The position numbers and the translations under genes were made by a program. From Rhizopus arrhizus (taxonomy: Eukaryota; Mucoromycota; Mucoromycetes; Mucorales; Rhizopodaceae): a DNA stretch of 64,000 bases. Position 1 is the first letter of the stretch; the number at the start of each line of letters is the position of its first letter. The stretch is from positions 1,240,001 through 1,304,000 of the forward strand of contig JAKZZE010000011.1 in NCBI GenBank assembly GCA_024220505.1. The letters run 5' to 3'. The notes beneath the pieces were generated by a model that saw only the letters and a program-made list of their open reading frames with translations, was not told the origin of the DNA and made no database searches. Below are positions 1 to 10,016 of this stretch, in pieces.

Positions 1-130
1 TCTGTAAGCTGTGTCGGTGAATCTCTGGATCCAAAACACCTAACCCATCCAAATTTGAAAAAAGGTGTAAATGATGTTGGTCTTCCTTTAGGGTTTTGTA
101 TTTAAAGTGCAAATCAAAAGTAATACAGAA
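1..130 (-). pseudogene. LINE ORF2 fragment (decayed)
   Basis: On the minus strand, roughly positions 60-1 read NLDGLGVLDPEIHRHSLQ in one frame. This resembles the GGLGILDP..QQMALQ block that follows the RT domain in the intact LINE ORF2 at 5914-9867. The sequence upstream of it is out of frame or interrupted, and the window edge cuts the rest. I read it as a relic of a related non-LTR retrotransposon. A chance match is possible because only about 20 residues support it. Confidence 0.4.
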
Positions 131-354
131 ATGAATTTTATGTGTTCCAACAAGGTATCGCTAAAAAAATTCTTTTTATCTTTATCCTGAGAAGATTTTA
201 TATCCATCATGATTATTCTTGCAGAAACAGCAAGACCTTTCAGTTACTCAGAAACAGAAGTTATAATTGCATTAACGTCGGTATTTAAAATATACTTTTG
301 TTGCTATTGCATTTCAGACTTGTTTTTTTGCCATTTTTTTTTTTTTTTTTCTTA

Positions 355-1964
355 ATGTACAGTTTTATAAAGAAAAGAGGATATGGCTCAATAGAACCTA
401 TAAAGTTAGAAAGAGCAGAAACAACAAGAAGAGTTTATGATTTAGAATTAAGCCGAACAAAGGAATTCGCACTTACTCACCGAGGTTTTTTTTTAAAAAA
501 AAAATACGTTTTCCTGCGGTGAGACTTACAATTGTAAATAATAGGCGGAGTCACTTCAATAAAGATAGACACTAGTGAACAGCAATAGTAAGCATAATAC
601 AAAATCATGCCAGAAAAGATAACATAATATTTTTCATACAGCTTATTATCAGGAGGAGGAGATGGTAGACTACATATTTATGATTTAAATTCAATGACAG
701 ATAAAAACGAACCAGTTGCCAGTGTGGCAAGGTATTAGTATAAAAAATGCATAATGAATTAGGATTAACATTCAAGTAGAGCTGATAGACATAAATATGC
801 TGTTACATCAGTCTCTTGGTATCCAGAAGACAACGGGTTGTTTGTCACATCCAGCTATGATTCAACCATCAAAGTGTGGGATACGAATGAAATGAAGGCA
901 AGTCCTCTATTGTTATTGATAAAATACAGTAATAACATAAAGTAAAAGTCAGTAGAAGAATTTGACTTAGAATGCCGTGTTCACTGTCAATCTATGTCCA
1001 CTATTGCAAGCCACTCACTCGTTGCATGTAACAAAAATAAAATAAAAAAAAAGCAAACACTAATTTCCTTTTTTACAATAAAAAGCTGCGGCAGCAGAAC
1101 CAAGGATTAGGTTGTGTGACTTAATCAGCGGAGCATTTACTCACTCACTCACTGGTCATTCTGGATCTGTATTGTCATGCATTTGGTCAACATGTCAAGA
1201 ATATATTTTATATTCAGGAGGGTAAAGAGAATGTATCTATTGTGCTATATTTCTTTTTTATTAATCATTGTTTGTATGTACTGTTTTTTTTAGAAATGAT
1301 GGTAAAATACGTACTTGGGATATAAGAAAGGCATCCGCTTGCCTCATGTCTTTAGATCAAAATAATGCAGGTGAGTACGAAGGTTTGGAATAAAAAATTC
1401 ATATGTCCTTATATCTTCTTTGACGTAGCTGATCCACTAGCCGATACAAATACAGCGCACAGTCGAGGTATCAATGGCCTGTCGATCACAAAGGATGGAA
1501 GACACTTGGTATCCTTAGGTTTAGATGAGAAGATTCGATTATGGAATACACAGTCCGGACAAAACACATTTGTGAATTACGGATCTAATTGGAGAAATCG
1601 ACATAAGCTATATTTAGGGTCCACAATATCAAGTCCGGATGTTTGGCCACCTTTACTTTATGTGCCTAGCGATGATAGACAGGTTCTGGTTTATAACCTT
1701 ATAGAAGGCACATTAGTGAAAAAGTTAAAAGGTGCTTATGGAAGAGTGACATGCGTTGAAAGTCGGGAAACACATCAGCAGGTCTACAGTGGATCTAATG
1801 CGGGAGATTTGTTAGTTTGGGAACCACCCTCAAATATAGACTTTGAAGAAAAGACAGTAAGAGCAGACCAAGAATGTTTGTAAGCGTGTATTGATATTTC
1901 ATAGTTTGATGTAGATGAGTGGAGTAGCGAAAATGAAGACATGGAGTTATTGGATGGTTTATAA
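355..1964 (+). CDS. ERCC8: CSA/ERCC8-like WD40 repair protein
   Basis: WD40 substrate receptor of the CRL4 ubiquitin ligase acting in transcription-coupled nucleotide excision repair (family knowledge). I place nine exons: 355-484, 545-587, 642-731, 780-897, 949-1027, 1086-1221, 1294-1370, 1429-1856 and 1905-1964. They give 386 aa, close to the family length of about 396. Visible landmarks are the CSA-type N-terminus with KLERAETTRRVYDLEL, WD repeats ending VWDTNEMK, TWDIRKAS and LWNTQSGQNTFVNYG, and an acidic tail DEWSSENEDMELLDGL that matches the CSA C-terminal WSS-acidic pattern. Intron 4 starts GCAAGT, a GC-AG intron. Intron 1 has a weak GTTTTT donor, chosen because it alone keeps the frame. 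The start ATG follows a T-rich leader. Confidence 0.9.
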
Positions 1965-2086
1965 CACCAAAAAGAAGATGTTACACTTGTTCAAAACAGT
2001 GTGATTCCGGATTTGCCTAAAGATGAAACGACATTGTTTTGTTTTGCTTTCTTTTTTCTTTTCTCTTTCTTTAACAATAATAAATT

Positions 2087-2445
2087 ATGGGTTGCTGCAT
2101 GTCTAATGATTCTTTCTTTAAAAAGGTACTTTATTCATTTCGTTATAAAACTGTTGATTGAATGTGAAATAGGAGACTGTTTATGAAGTAGTACTAGATA
2201 CGAACGGTGTTGCTCAGCGTGTACCTAAAGGTCAAGGAACACACTTTATTCATGTATCTCAAGATGAAGAGACTGTTTTGAAAGAAAAGGTAAAACTCAT
2301 ACTATTTTATCTATTTTTATTTAATTGAAATTTTAAGTCTGAGATTACTCGTCCTTCACCAACCTATCTAAACAAATGGCCTTCACTAACCAAACCAGTA
2401 TTATATCAAGAGCAACGTATTCATCCATTACCAGAAAAGGCATAA
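2087..2445 (+). CDS. Small MGCC-start (putative dual-acylated) protein
   Basis: Three exons (2087-2125, 2173-2289, 2338-2445) joined at clean GT-AG sites give 87 aa. I do not recognise the family. The N-terminus is MGCCMSNDSSFKK. A Gly at position 2 followed by two Cys is the pattern of N-myristoylated and palmitoylated proteins such as LAMTOR1 or small G-protein anchors, so membrane association is inferred. The rest is hydrophilic, with a VYEVVLDTNGVAQRVPKGQG block and a Pro-rich tail. It lies only 122 bp past ERCC8. There is no ORF long enough for routine gene finding, and the support is the frame-keeping introns. Confidence 0.65.
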
Positions 2446-2831
2446 AAATAAGAATGTGATTAATAATACAGGCTTATTATTGTTGTTATATCATTCTGTA
2501 CGTGATGTTTTAATACAAAATAGAAAGGTACTGATCTTTAATAGATACCCTTTTCTTTACTCTTTAAATAAACTATACTTTATTTTTATCTTTTACTATC
2601 AAAACATAATGTTTGTTTTCTCGGGTGAAAAAGAAGAAAAACAATTACTAAAAGAAGAAGAGCTTTATCAAAACACTAGCATTTTTCCATTATCTTTTTT
2701 ACAGTGGTTCCACCATCGATTGGACTTTTTTTGAAACACTGGTCTAATTTTTTGCTCACTTGTTTGAGAATCATTAGGTTATTTTACTGAAATAGCTTTC
2801 TTCCTATTCTTCATTTGAATTGATTAGATTT

Positions 2832-2832
2832 T

Positions 2833-2865
<33 letters not shown>
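2832..2865. repeat. Poly-T tract
   Basis: A run of about 33 T followed by ACAAGG, immediately before the Tc1 relic. It could be a slipped homopolymer or the reverse-strand tail of a retroposed piece. Confidence 0.8.
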
Positions 2866-2867
<2 letters not shown>

Positions 2868-3450
2868 GGACAGTCATATCAATGTTTTTATGAGAAGGGC
2901 GATGAAGCAACAAGTTTAATTGAGGAAGAATCATTCCGATTATCTAATTTGGCTAATAAAAAGAATGTTAAAATCTAGGCAGTTCAGTTTGAATCAACTG
3001 ATTCTTGCGATACCATCATGAAGGAAACCTCTCCTAAGAAGAGAAGAGGGCTACTCAATATAATATTTATACTAACAAAAATTACAAAAGATATTCTTAT
3101 TTTTTAAACAGAAAAGCCTATGAAGCCAAAGGAGATAACTAAAGCTACGAATATTAAGCAAGATACCGTACGCAGATGGAAACAAACATATGATAATGAC
3201 CCAAAGAAGAATATACCTTTAAAAACCTAACCGCAACTTTAATCGACCTGTCAACCAGCTAAGCGAAAAGCACAAGGACCATTTGATCAATTTTTTGATG
3301 AAAATCCTTCAGCGATTATTCAAGTATTTATAGCGATATATATTCATATGAGAAACGTCTTTATTTGCACAAGTTGTTTTTAAGCTTCATTTGAACTAAT
3401 GACTAATTTAAGAGAAAACGTTGAGCCACTTAAAAAAAAGCGAATATAGT
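2866..3450 (+). pseudogene. Tc1/mariner transposase N-terminus relic
   Basis: Broken plus-strand frames encode EESFRLSN, then IMKETSPKKRR, then a helix-turn-helix stretch EITKATNIKQDTVRRWKQTY, then DENPSA. The same order (EEQFRLE, VMKETSMKR, HTH ending RTAQNW, then an I-D-like segment) is on the minus strand at about 31000-31600. That order is the N-terminal DNA-binding part of fungal Tc1/mariner (DDE_3) transposases. Stops and frame changes rule out function. A putative intron sits at about 3319-3382. Confidence 0.6.
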
Positions 3451-4416
3451 ATACAATTGAAGAACATTTTATTTTGTGAATGGTAGCTTGTCAAATGTCA
3501 AATCAGGGTTATGGATATTCTTAAACTTTCCATCACTGGTTTCATAGGACCTGTAATTGTCAATATTTAGCTTTAATGAAGACGCTTCTTTGCTTTCATT
3601 TCCTTGTTCGCTTCATCGTCAAACAGCAGAGTTGTTTTGTCTTTCTTCTTATACTAACGTTTTTTTCCAAACAAATGGAATAGTATAAATGACTTGGATC
3701 AGTCAATATTTGGAGAAGCATACCATATCAAATGCTTGAATAAATAAATATCTTACTGTTTAAACTTGTTGTATTTTACTCTTTTTCCATGTTTTTCATC
3801 ATTATCTGCTTTTAATGTCGACTCCATTCTACCCTAAATATTTAACAATCATTAAAAAAATTTGGAGGCCAAGTATATAACAGCACATTTAGTGATTTCC
3901 ATCAATATAGCCTACTAAAACAGCTTTTAAGCATGCAAACATCTCTAAAAAAGCATTTCAAATCATTGACGTTTCGAGGGAATCTAACATCAAATTCCAA
4001 CACAGCGGCACCAGATGCGCTAATAAAGTTCTATAATTTATGCCACTAAGATGGAAAACAAATAAACAAAATTGTTGCCGTTTTTGTCTTCTAAAATACT
4101 GAATGTTTTGTCCACTAGATCCTTTCCTGCTCAAACAAGTTTGGAGCTATCAATAGGGATTTTTCGCTTATCATCAGTTCTCTAACAACACTTTTCTGCA
4201 CTAAGATCAATTTTTTTTTCATCAAGGTCATGTATGATACGATTATCCAACTTGAAATCAACTACATCTTTCATATTGTGGTACATGTTTTTTTGTTTTC
4301 TATCAATACTACAGCAATAGTTTCACCAGTTTTCAGTCTTAACCGCTTGTTTATGTTAATAACGTCATTCAAAACTGGTGTCCAAATCTCAGCTTATATT
4401 TGCAAATACTTTGAAT
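3451..4416. other. Intergenic, possible outer end of MULE relic
   Basis: No coding region is supported. The last 200 bp before the LINE have weak similarity in order and spacing to about 17960-18120, which lies just upstream of the second MULE relic. The LINE therefore probably landed inside or at the edge of an older MULE copy. Similarity here is too eroded for exact borders. Confidence 0.35.
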
Positions 4417-4444
4417 ACTCCCATTCTCCAAAGCTCTTCTACTC

Positions 4445-5926
4445 ATGCTTCTTTCAACTAACGCTGCTAAGCCACCTGACGAAGGCGACATATCAGCTCG
4501 ACCATCACCACCAGCGAGCACCAAACTGACCTCAAAGCAACCTAAACAAGTGCTTTACTCCAAAGTTCATCAACGACCTGCGAAATTACATGAGAGTCTG
4601 TTACATGTTTCTAATTCGAGATCTCTACCATCCTCAAATTCATCGTCCACAGATCCAGCGGACGCACAACCTGTGATTATTGACACTGTTTACTGGGGAG
4701 CCTCTCAAACTCCTGGATCTATTTTCTTTGATGTTACTACTCGTAAAGAGTCAGATCGTGAATTGTACAAAATTTCATTTTATCAGCTTCAAGATTTTGT
4801 TGGCCAGCTTGTCCATAAGTCCGGCTCTAACCGTTACTTGGAAATTAATTTTGATAACAATGATGCTAAGCAGAATGCCTGCAATAACGGCCTTAAGTTC
4901 GACAATGGACACATTGTCATCCGTCCTGCTATAGCGTTAGCTCCTGGCTCAATTGTTAAACGAGTCAACCTTCACCGCCTTCCTTGGCTTCGTCCCAAAG
5001 AACTTTTGGATGGCTTGAAAGCTACACTTGGTAACTATGGTGTAGTTCGTGATGTTGGAATTATAAAAGATAATGACACTGGTACTTTCCTTGGCTCTGG
5101 ATATGCCTTTTTGGATGTTACACCTTCTTTGGTACCTGCAGGACAGCCTCCTTTTCTGGACCTGTCTCATGTTATTACGTGGATCGATGAGGATACCAAT
5201 CGCTCCGGAAATGTATTCATTCACGCATATTGGAACGATATGCCTGTTTATTGTAAATACTGTCACGAGTCTGGACATAATGCTTCCTCTTGCCCTAAGT
5301 CACCTAGTAGCAAGCGAGTTTGTTTTTCATGTCTTAAACGTGGCCATGTTCGTGCTGATTGTCCGGACAAACATAAGTCGGCCAAACGACACCGTAATGG
5401 TCGAGTTGTTTCACCAGCTTCACCAGCCCCCGATACTTTGTTGAATATTGATACTGGGTCTGTTGACTCTTCAGATTCTGTGGTTTCTCCTGCTTCCACT
5501 CAGGGTCCATCTTCGGCTCTAGTTATAAATACGACCGCTTCCACTACTACACCAACTACTGTCCAAGTTGGACAGGAGGTAACACCTGCTGTTGACCAAG
5601 GGACGTCAACTTTGAACTCTGCTGGTCCCGATACCGCGACGGAATTGGATGACTTGTCTCATCAGTCCGCCGCTGATGATGTTGATATGGATGGCTCTTC
5701 TTCCGAGTCTACCATTGACTATGCTCCTGCCGTTACGCGGTCTCCTGCTCCAAGCCCCGATACTACTGGTTCCGCCGCTACTGATCCTGCCTTTCCTGAC
5801 ACTGTTACTACTAGGACTACAGCTACTAATGTGCCTAATATTACTGGTACTGGTGCTGCTGGTACGAGACTGGTTCAAACGCGTAGTGGCCGGTTTTCGA
5901 AACCGCCTCCCAAATGGGATTTATAA
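4445..5926 (+). CDS. LINE ORF1 (gag-like, CCHC zinc knuckles)
   Basis: A 493-aa ORF1 protein, expected to bind element RNA in the ribonucleoprotein particle. Two CCHC knuckles are visible in tandem, CKYCHESGHNASSC and CFSCLKRGHVRADC, both with C-x2-C-x4-H-x4-C spacing, at about residues 274-308. The preceding 100 residues, with a PKELLDGLKATLGNYGVVRD segment, may be an RRM-like fold. After the knuckles comes a Lys/Arg-rich patch, then about 170 residues of Ser/Thr/Pro-rich low complexity. The start ATG is only 14 nt from the element's 5' end. The stop TAA shares a base with the ORF2 start ATG. Confidence 0.9.
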   Translation: MLLSTNAAKPPDEGDISARPSPPASTKLTSKQPKQVLYSKVHQRPAKLHESLLHVSNSRSLPSSNSSSTDPADAQPVIIDTVYWGASQTPGSIFFDVTTRKESDRELYKISFYQLQDFVGQLVHKSGSNRYLEINFDNNDAKQNACNNGLKFDNGHIVIRPAIALAPGSIVKRVNLHRLPWLRPKELLDGLKATLGNYGVVRDVGIIKDNDTGTFLGSGYAFLDVTPSLVPAGQPPFLDLSHVITWIDEDTNRSGNVFIHAYWNDMPVYCKYCHESGHNASSCPKSPSSKRVCFSCLKRGHVRADCPDKHKSAKRHRNGRVVSPASPAPDTLLNIDTGSVDSSDSVVSPASTQGPSSALVINTTASTTTPTTVQVGQEVTPAVDQGTSTLNSAGPDTATELDDLSHQSAADDVDMDGSSSESTIDYAPAVTRSPAPSPDTTGSAATDPAFPDTVTTRTTATNVPNITGTGAAGTRLVQTRSGRFSKPPPKWDL

Positions 5927-8900
5927 TGTCATTATTAATGACTATAAACTCACGCAAGGCTTTTACGTTACTATCCTTAAATGGCAATAGCTTTTTTAAG
6001 AGTAGTAACCCATCTTCACGACAACATCTCATCCGGTACATTCGCTCTTACAATCCTACTTTTGTCGCTCTTCAAGAAATTGATGGCAGTGACGCTAACA
6101 ATGCTCAACATTTGAACATCTTACATAAACAGTTCTGTAGTCAACAGTCTTTATGGACTAAATATTGCGGCCTACTCTGTTTTGATCCCCAGTACTCCTT
6201 AACTCGTATTCCTCTCCCTGAGGATTCGCGATGCATTTTAGCTCAAGTATCACACGCCACTGGAAACATGGCTCCTTTTCACATTTTGGTGATCTATGCC
6301 CCGGCTTCCTCTCATCGTGCTCGACTTGAATTCTTTAACACTTTATTGACTTTTCGACAACTATCTCCACTTGATCCTCTTTCTTGTATAGATCGCATGA
6401 TTATTGCGGGAGATTTCAACTACTCCTTGCCACCGTCTTCATCCTCACAAGGTTCTCGTGCACCAGAACGTTGGCTGCATTTTTTACAGTGTCATTTTCA
6501 AAATGTCATGGCTGAACTTCGATCTTTGGATACGGCTACTTTTCGCCGCGGTGCAACTACCAGGTCTACCATTGATTATATATATCTATCATTGGATATG
6601 GCTATCAACTATGTAGATGCTGATGTCGACTTTGTCAATTCATCTTGGACTGACCACGCTCTGATGACGGTTACTCTGAAAGCCGATCTCCTTACTGACA
6701 CGGGACCAGGTATTTGGAGGGCGAATCCTGTGTTCACGCGAAGTAAAGCGTACCGTCAGAAATTGGCGAGTATGCTTACAAAACTATACGACCAGCAAAT
6801 TGCCACGTCCTCATCGTCTCCTCAAGAACTATGGGATATGGTAAAAACTAAAGTTAAACATTTTACTCGCAAATTCGGTCGACAGCACGTTGATTGGAGG
6901 AAACAACAGTTGGTGGCGCTCCAACGTAAACGTCAACGATTACTTAGGGGCAAAATTCCCTCCTCACTCTTGGCTATACACCTACCACGCGTTGAACAGC
7001 AAATTCAGATACTACAAGAGGAGGTTACTTCGATTGCCATTTTGAAAGCAGAGAGAACCTGGCGGGAAAAGGGCGAGACTGATGCCGGGTACCTTAAGAA
7101 ATCTGTGGCGACACGTCAACTACAACGTTCAATTCCTCTTCTAGTGGATCCTTCTACAGACTCGGTTTGCTCTTCTCGTTCGCAAATGTTGGAGGTCACC
7201 GAACGTTTTTATGGGGATTTATACTCAGCTGACGATATCTGTCCTACCTCGTTGGACAAAATGGTTACCAATATTCCTCCTTCTTGTCGGCTTTCTGAAG
7301 ACGACGCAGACATGATGACGCATCCATTCGAGTTGTCTGAGATCCTTGATCAAGTGAAACGCTCACCGAAAGTCAGTAGTCCTGGTACAGATGGCCTGTC
7401 GTACGTTTTTTTTAATCTGATCTTTAAACATCCGAAGTATACCGAGTTGATCTTACGTGTCTTTAACGATGCTCTGTCTTGTAGTCTTTTCCCTAGCTCT
7501 TGGCTTGAAACATGCGTCTGTCTTCTTCCCAAAAAAGGTGATCTTACACTCCTTAAGAATTGGCGACCAATTACGTTGATCAACTGCGATGCCAAAATCT
7601 TCACACGCTTACTCAACTCTCGTCTTGTTTCTGTGGCCTCTTCTCTCATCTCGCCCTGGCAGAGTGGGTTTATGAAAGGCCGTTTTATTGCAGATAATGG
7701 AGCTTTGGCGCAGATTACTCTCGAACAAGCTTCTCTACGGCAGTCTAAAGAGATTGGTTTGCTATGTGACCAAGAAAAAGCCTACGACCGAGTACATCCG
7801 GACTATCTTCGTGCCGTTTTGGTTCGTTTTGGCCTCCCTGCTCAATTTGTTTCTGTTATTGATGGTCTTTTCTATGGTACATCCATGCGTGTAAATGTTA
7901 ACGGATACCTTACCCTTCCCGTTTCCCTTGGTCGTGGTTTACGTCAAGGTGACCCCATCAGTCCACTTTTGTTCAACTTGGCCATGGAACCTCTTGTGAA
8001 AGCGATCAGTCAGTCCTCTGACATTAAGGGCTTCAGTGCTCCGCCTCTGTCACTTTCATCCATCAGTGCTCCTATATTCGGCCCTTCTGGTCTCCAGCCC
8101 ATAAAAGTTCTGGCTTATGCCGATGACTTACTGATATACTTGCAAGACCAGTCCGATCTTGACGAAGTTCAGCGTTTGATTCAGTGTTACAACCAAGCGT
8201 CCAATGCAAAGATGAATTTTGAAAAAACAGTCGCTTTTTCCGTGTCTGGTCTACCTCATCCTCACTGGCTACCTGCTCTTGCTTCACATGGCATTACAAA
8301 ATGGCATGACCGGCGATCTCCTGAACCTCTAACTTACCTTGGGTACCCTTTGGCACAGTCAACTGGCCAACGCCAATTTTACCAAGACCAATTGATTGCG
8401 AAGGTGTCTCGCGCGTGTGACATTCATAAACAACGTAATCTCTCGGTCCGTGGTCGTGCAACTGTACTCAATACATTGATCCTGTCGACTCTCTGGCATG
8501 TACTTCGCGTCTCATGGGTTAGTCAACATACTCTTGGAATCCTTCGTAAACTCTGCCGTGAGTTCCTTATGTTTCGCATTTTCCCTTCGGTATCCTTTGA
8601 TGTGCTTCAGTTGCCTTTGACAATAGGCGGTCTCGGTATTCTGGATCCGACATCCCAACAAATGGCTCTCCAGTTTCGTTGGCTTACTCCATTGCTACAG
8701 CATAGCTATCCTCGGTCTATTGTGTCTCGTTGGATTGCTGCTCACATTGCAAGTATATCGCCTATCGCGCTCCCTGATCACCGGCTGCCTTTTCTTTTTG
8801 CTCCAGTTCGTCGAGGTCTTCTGCATCCGTCTCGACCTGGTATCTGTCCTATTCTGTTTAAAGCCTTTGACGCTATGTTTGATCCAGCTACAGTTTCCAA

Positions 8901-9867
8901 TGAAATGAATGCACCTTTTGATCAACAAGGTCCCATCCCTCTGCATTATGTTCTAGATTTACCGTTGTCTGCTGTGGTGCTATGGCCTCCTGAGATACCT
9001 ATACGCCAGCAGCGTTCTTTTGACAACCTTTTGGTCCAAGATGCCTTTGTCTTTGATGAGGAGATTTCTTGTGTCCGAAATAAAACGTCCAGTTCGATTA
9101 GACATCCCATTACCATTGGTCGAAATCGCATTCTTAAGCTTCTTCGTTGGATCAGCACTGGTACTGTCTCTTTGGCTCCATTCCTTGGTCGTTATTGTCT
9201 TCCTCTTCCCTCCGGGGCCCCTTTGGCTTTTGATGAAGCCGCTCGGTTTGATGCATTTTGCAATTCCCTCCTCTCCTGTTACTTAGATGTTCGTACACGG
9301 GTTATCTCTCCGAAAACCTATCGTGCAGTCCGTTACAGTCGGCTTATGGCATCCTTTTCTGAATCTTCTCCGGTTCACCTTCGCTCTGCAATTTTTTGGA
9401 AATCTTTCTGGCGTCAGCCCGTTCCTCTTGCAATACGCAATCCTTGGTATAGATTGCTTCAGAACAAATTTCCTTGTGCTGAACTTTTGCATAAAGTGGT
9501 TCCTGCGTTGTGTCCTCCCCACTGTCGTCTTTGTGGCACTAATACTATGATCGAAGACCCGGAACACTTTTTAATACTTTGTCCACGAAAATTACTGGTC
9601 TGGGTACAAGTATGGGACAGGTTTTTTAGACGGACCCCCTTCTCCTATCAAAAAGTTGCCCAGGCAGTTTTTGATTTGCATTTCCCACAGCAACGATTAT
9701 CTATGGTAAATAATGGCAGCATCATTGGTTGCACCATTCTTGCGATCTGGAAAGCTCACTGGCGCTTCATTTTCGATAGTGCTCCTTTTGACCCCGGACA
9801 GGTTTTCCAAACCATCCTTGCTACTGTTGGCCCTCTTCGGGCTAACATCCGCCGCTCTCCTTTGTAA
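5926..9867 (+). CDS. LINE ORF2 (AP endonuclease, reverse transcriptase)
   Basis: The protein needed for target-primed reverse transcription. In the frame opened at 5914 it is 1,317 aa. The ATG at 5926 overlaps the ORF1 stop (TAATG) and is the likelier start, giving 1,313 aa. Using 5914 numbering: an AP-type endonuclease with Glu in LQEIDG (about 55), GDFN (166-169) and TDH (246-248); an RT with PITLINCDAKIFTRLL, GFMKGRFIADN, CDQEKAYDRV, GLRQGDPISPLLFNLAMEP and YADD (735-738); then a C-terminal Cys/His motif CRLCG...HFLILC from about 1204. I see no RNase H domain, which argues for an L1-like rather than Tad-like clade. All catalytic motifs look intact. Confidence 0.95.
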   Translation: MSLLMTINSRKAFTLLSLNGNSFFKSSNPSSRQHLIRYIRSYNPTFVALQEIDGSDANNAQHLNILHKQFCSQQSLWTKYCGLLCFDPQYSLTRIPLPEDSRCILAQVSHATGNMAPFHILVIYAPASSHRARLEFFNTLLTFRQLSPLDPLSCIDRMIIAGDFNYSLPPSSSSQGSRAPERWLHFLQCHFQNVMAELRSLDTATFRRGATTRSTIDYIYLSLDMAINYVDADVDFVNSSWTDHALMTVTLKADLLTDTGPGIWRANPVFTRSKAYRQKLASMLTKLYDQQIATSSSSPQELWDMVKTKVKHFTRKFGRQHVDWRKQQLVALQRKRQRLLRGKIPSSLLAIHLPRVEQQIQILQEEVTSIAILKAERTWREKGETDAGYLKKSVATRQLQRSIPLLVDPSTDSVCSSRSQMLEVTERFYGDLYSADDICPTSLDKMVTNIPPSCRLSEDDADMMTHPFELSEILDQVKRSPKVSSPGTDGLSYVFFNLIFKHPKYTELILRVFNDALSCSLFPSSWLETCVCLLPKKGDLTLLKNWRPITLINCDAKIFTRLLNSRLVSVASSLISPWQSGFMKGRFIADNGALAQITLEQASLRQSKEIGLLCDQEKAYDRVHPDYLRAVLVRFGLPAQFVSVIDGLFYGTSMRVNVNGYLTLPVSLGRGLRQGDPISPLLFNLAMEPLVKAISQSSDIKGFSAPPLSLSSISAPIFGPSGLQPIKVLAYADDLLIYLQDQSDLDEVQRLIQCYNQASNAKMNFEKTVAFSVSGLPHPHWLPALASHGITKWHDRRSPEPLTYLGYPLAQSTGQRQFYQDQLIAKVSRACDIHKQRNLSVRGRATVLNTLILSTLWHVLRVSWVSQHTLGILRKLCREFLMFRIFPSVSFDVLQLPLTIGGLGILDPTSQQMALQFRWLTPLLQHSYPRSIVSRWIAAHIASISPIALPDHRLPFLFAPVRRGLLHPSRPGICPILFKAFDAMFDPATVSNEMNAPFDQQGPIPLHYVLDLPLSAVVLWPPEIPIRQQRSFDNLLVQDAFVFDEEISCVRNKTSSSIRHPITIGRNRILKLLRWISTGTVSLAPFLGRYCLPLPSGAPLAFDEAARFDAFCNSLLSCYLDVRTRVISPKTYRAVRYSRLMASFSESSPVHLRSAIFWKSFWRQPVPLAIRNPWYRLLQNKFPCAELLHKVVPALCPPHCRLCGTNTMIEDPEHFLILCPRKLLVWVQVWDRFFRRTPFSYQKVAQAVFDLHFPQQRLSMVNNGSIIGCTILAIWKAHWRFIFDSAPFDPGQVFQTILATVGPLRANIRRSPL

Positions 9868-10016
9868 AATTTATTACACTGCGAGTCTTTTTGATTTTAT
9901 TATTCGCCGTTTATCAAAAGCTCACCCCTATCTCATACGTGACTTTTTCTTTATTTAATAATAAACCTTCGGCCTAAAAGCCCCTACAAAAAAAAAAAAA
10001 AAACTCCCATTCTCCA

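Larger units (their letters stand above)
4417..10016 (+). mobile_element. Full-length L1-type LINE with 14-bp target-site duplication
   Basis: The element body is 4431-10002 (5,572 bp). It is flanked by a perfect direct repeat ACTCCCATTCTCCA at 4417-4430 and 10003-10016. It has a 14-nt 5' leader, ORF1 (4445-5926), ORF2 (5926-9867), a 3' UTR of about 120 bp and an A tail of about 15. Both ORFs are uninterrupted. The element is visibly richer in G+C and uses codons unlike the A+T-rich host genes. A perfect target-site duplication, intact ORFs and a short A tail indicate a recent target-primed insertion. Mucoralean pericentromeric Grem-LINE1 elements have this ORF1/ORF2 plan, but identity with them cannot be shown here. 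Confidence 0.95.

Noticed and set aside
5606..5990. Overlapping ORFs on both strands inside LINE ORF1/ORF2
   Set aside because: They are shadows of the Ser/Thr/Pro-rich coding sequence, without motifs of their own.
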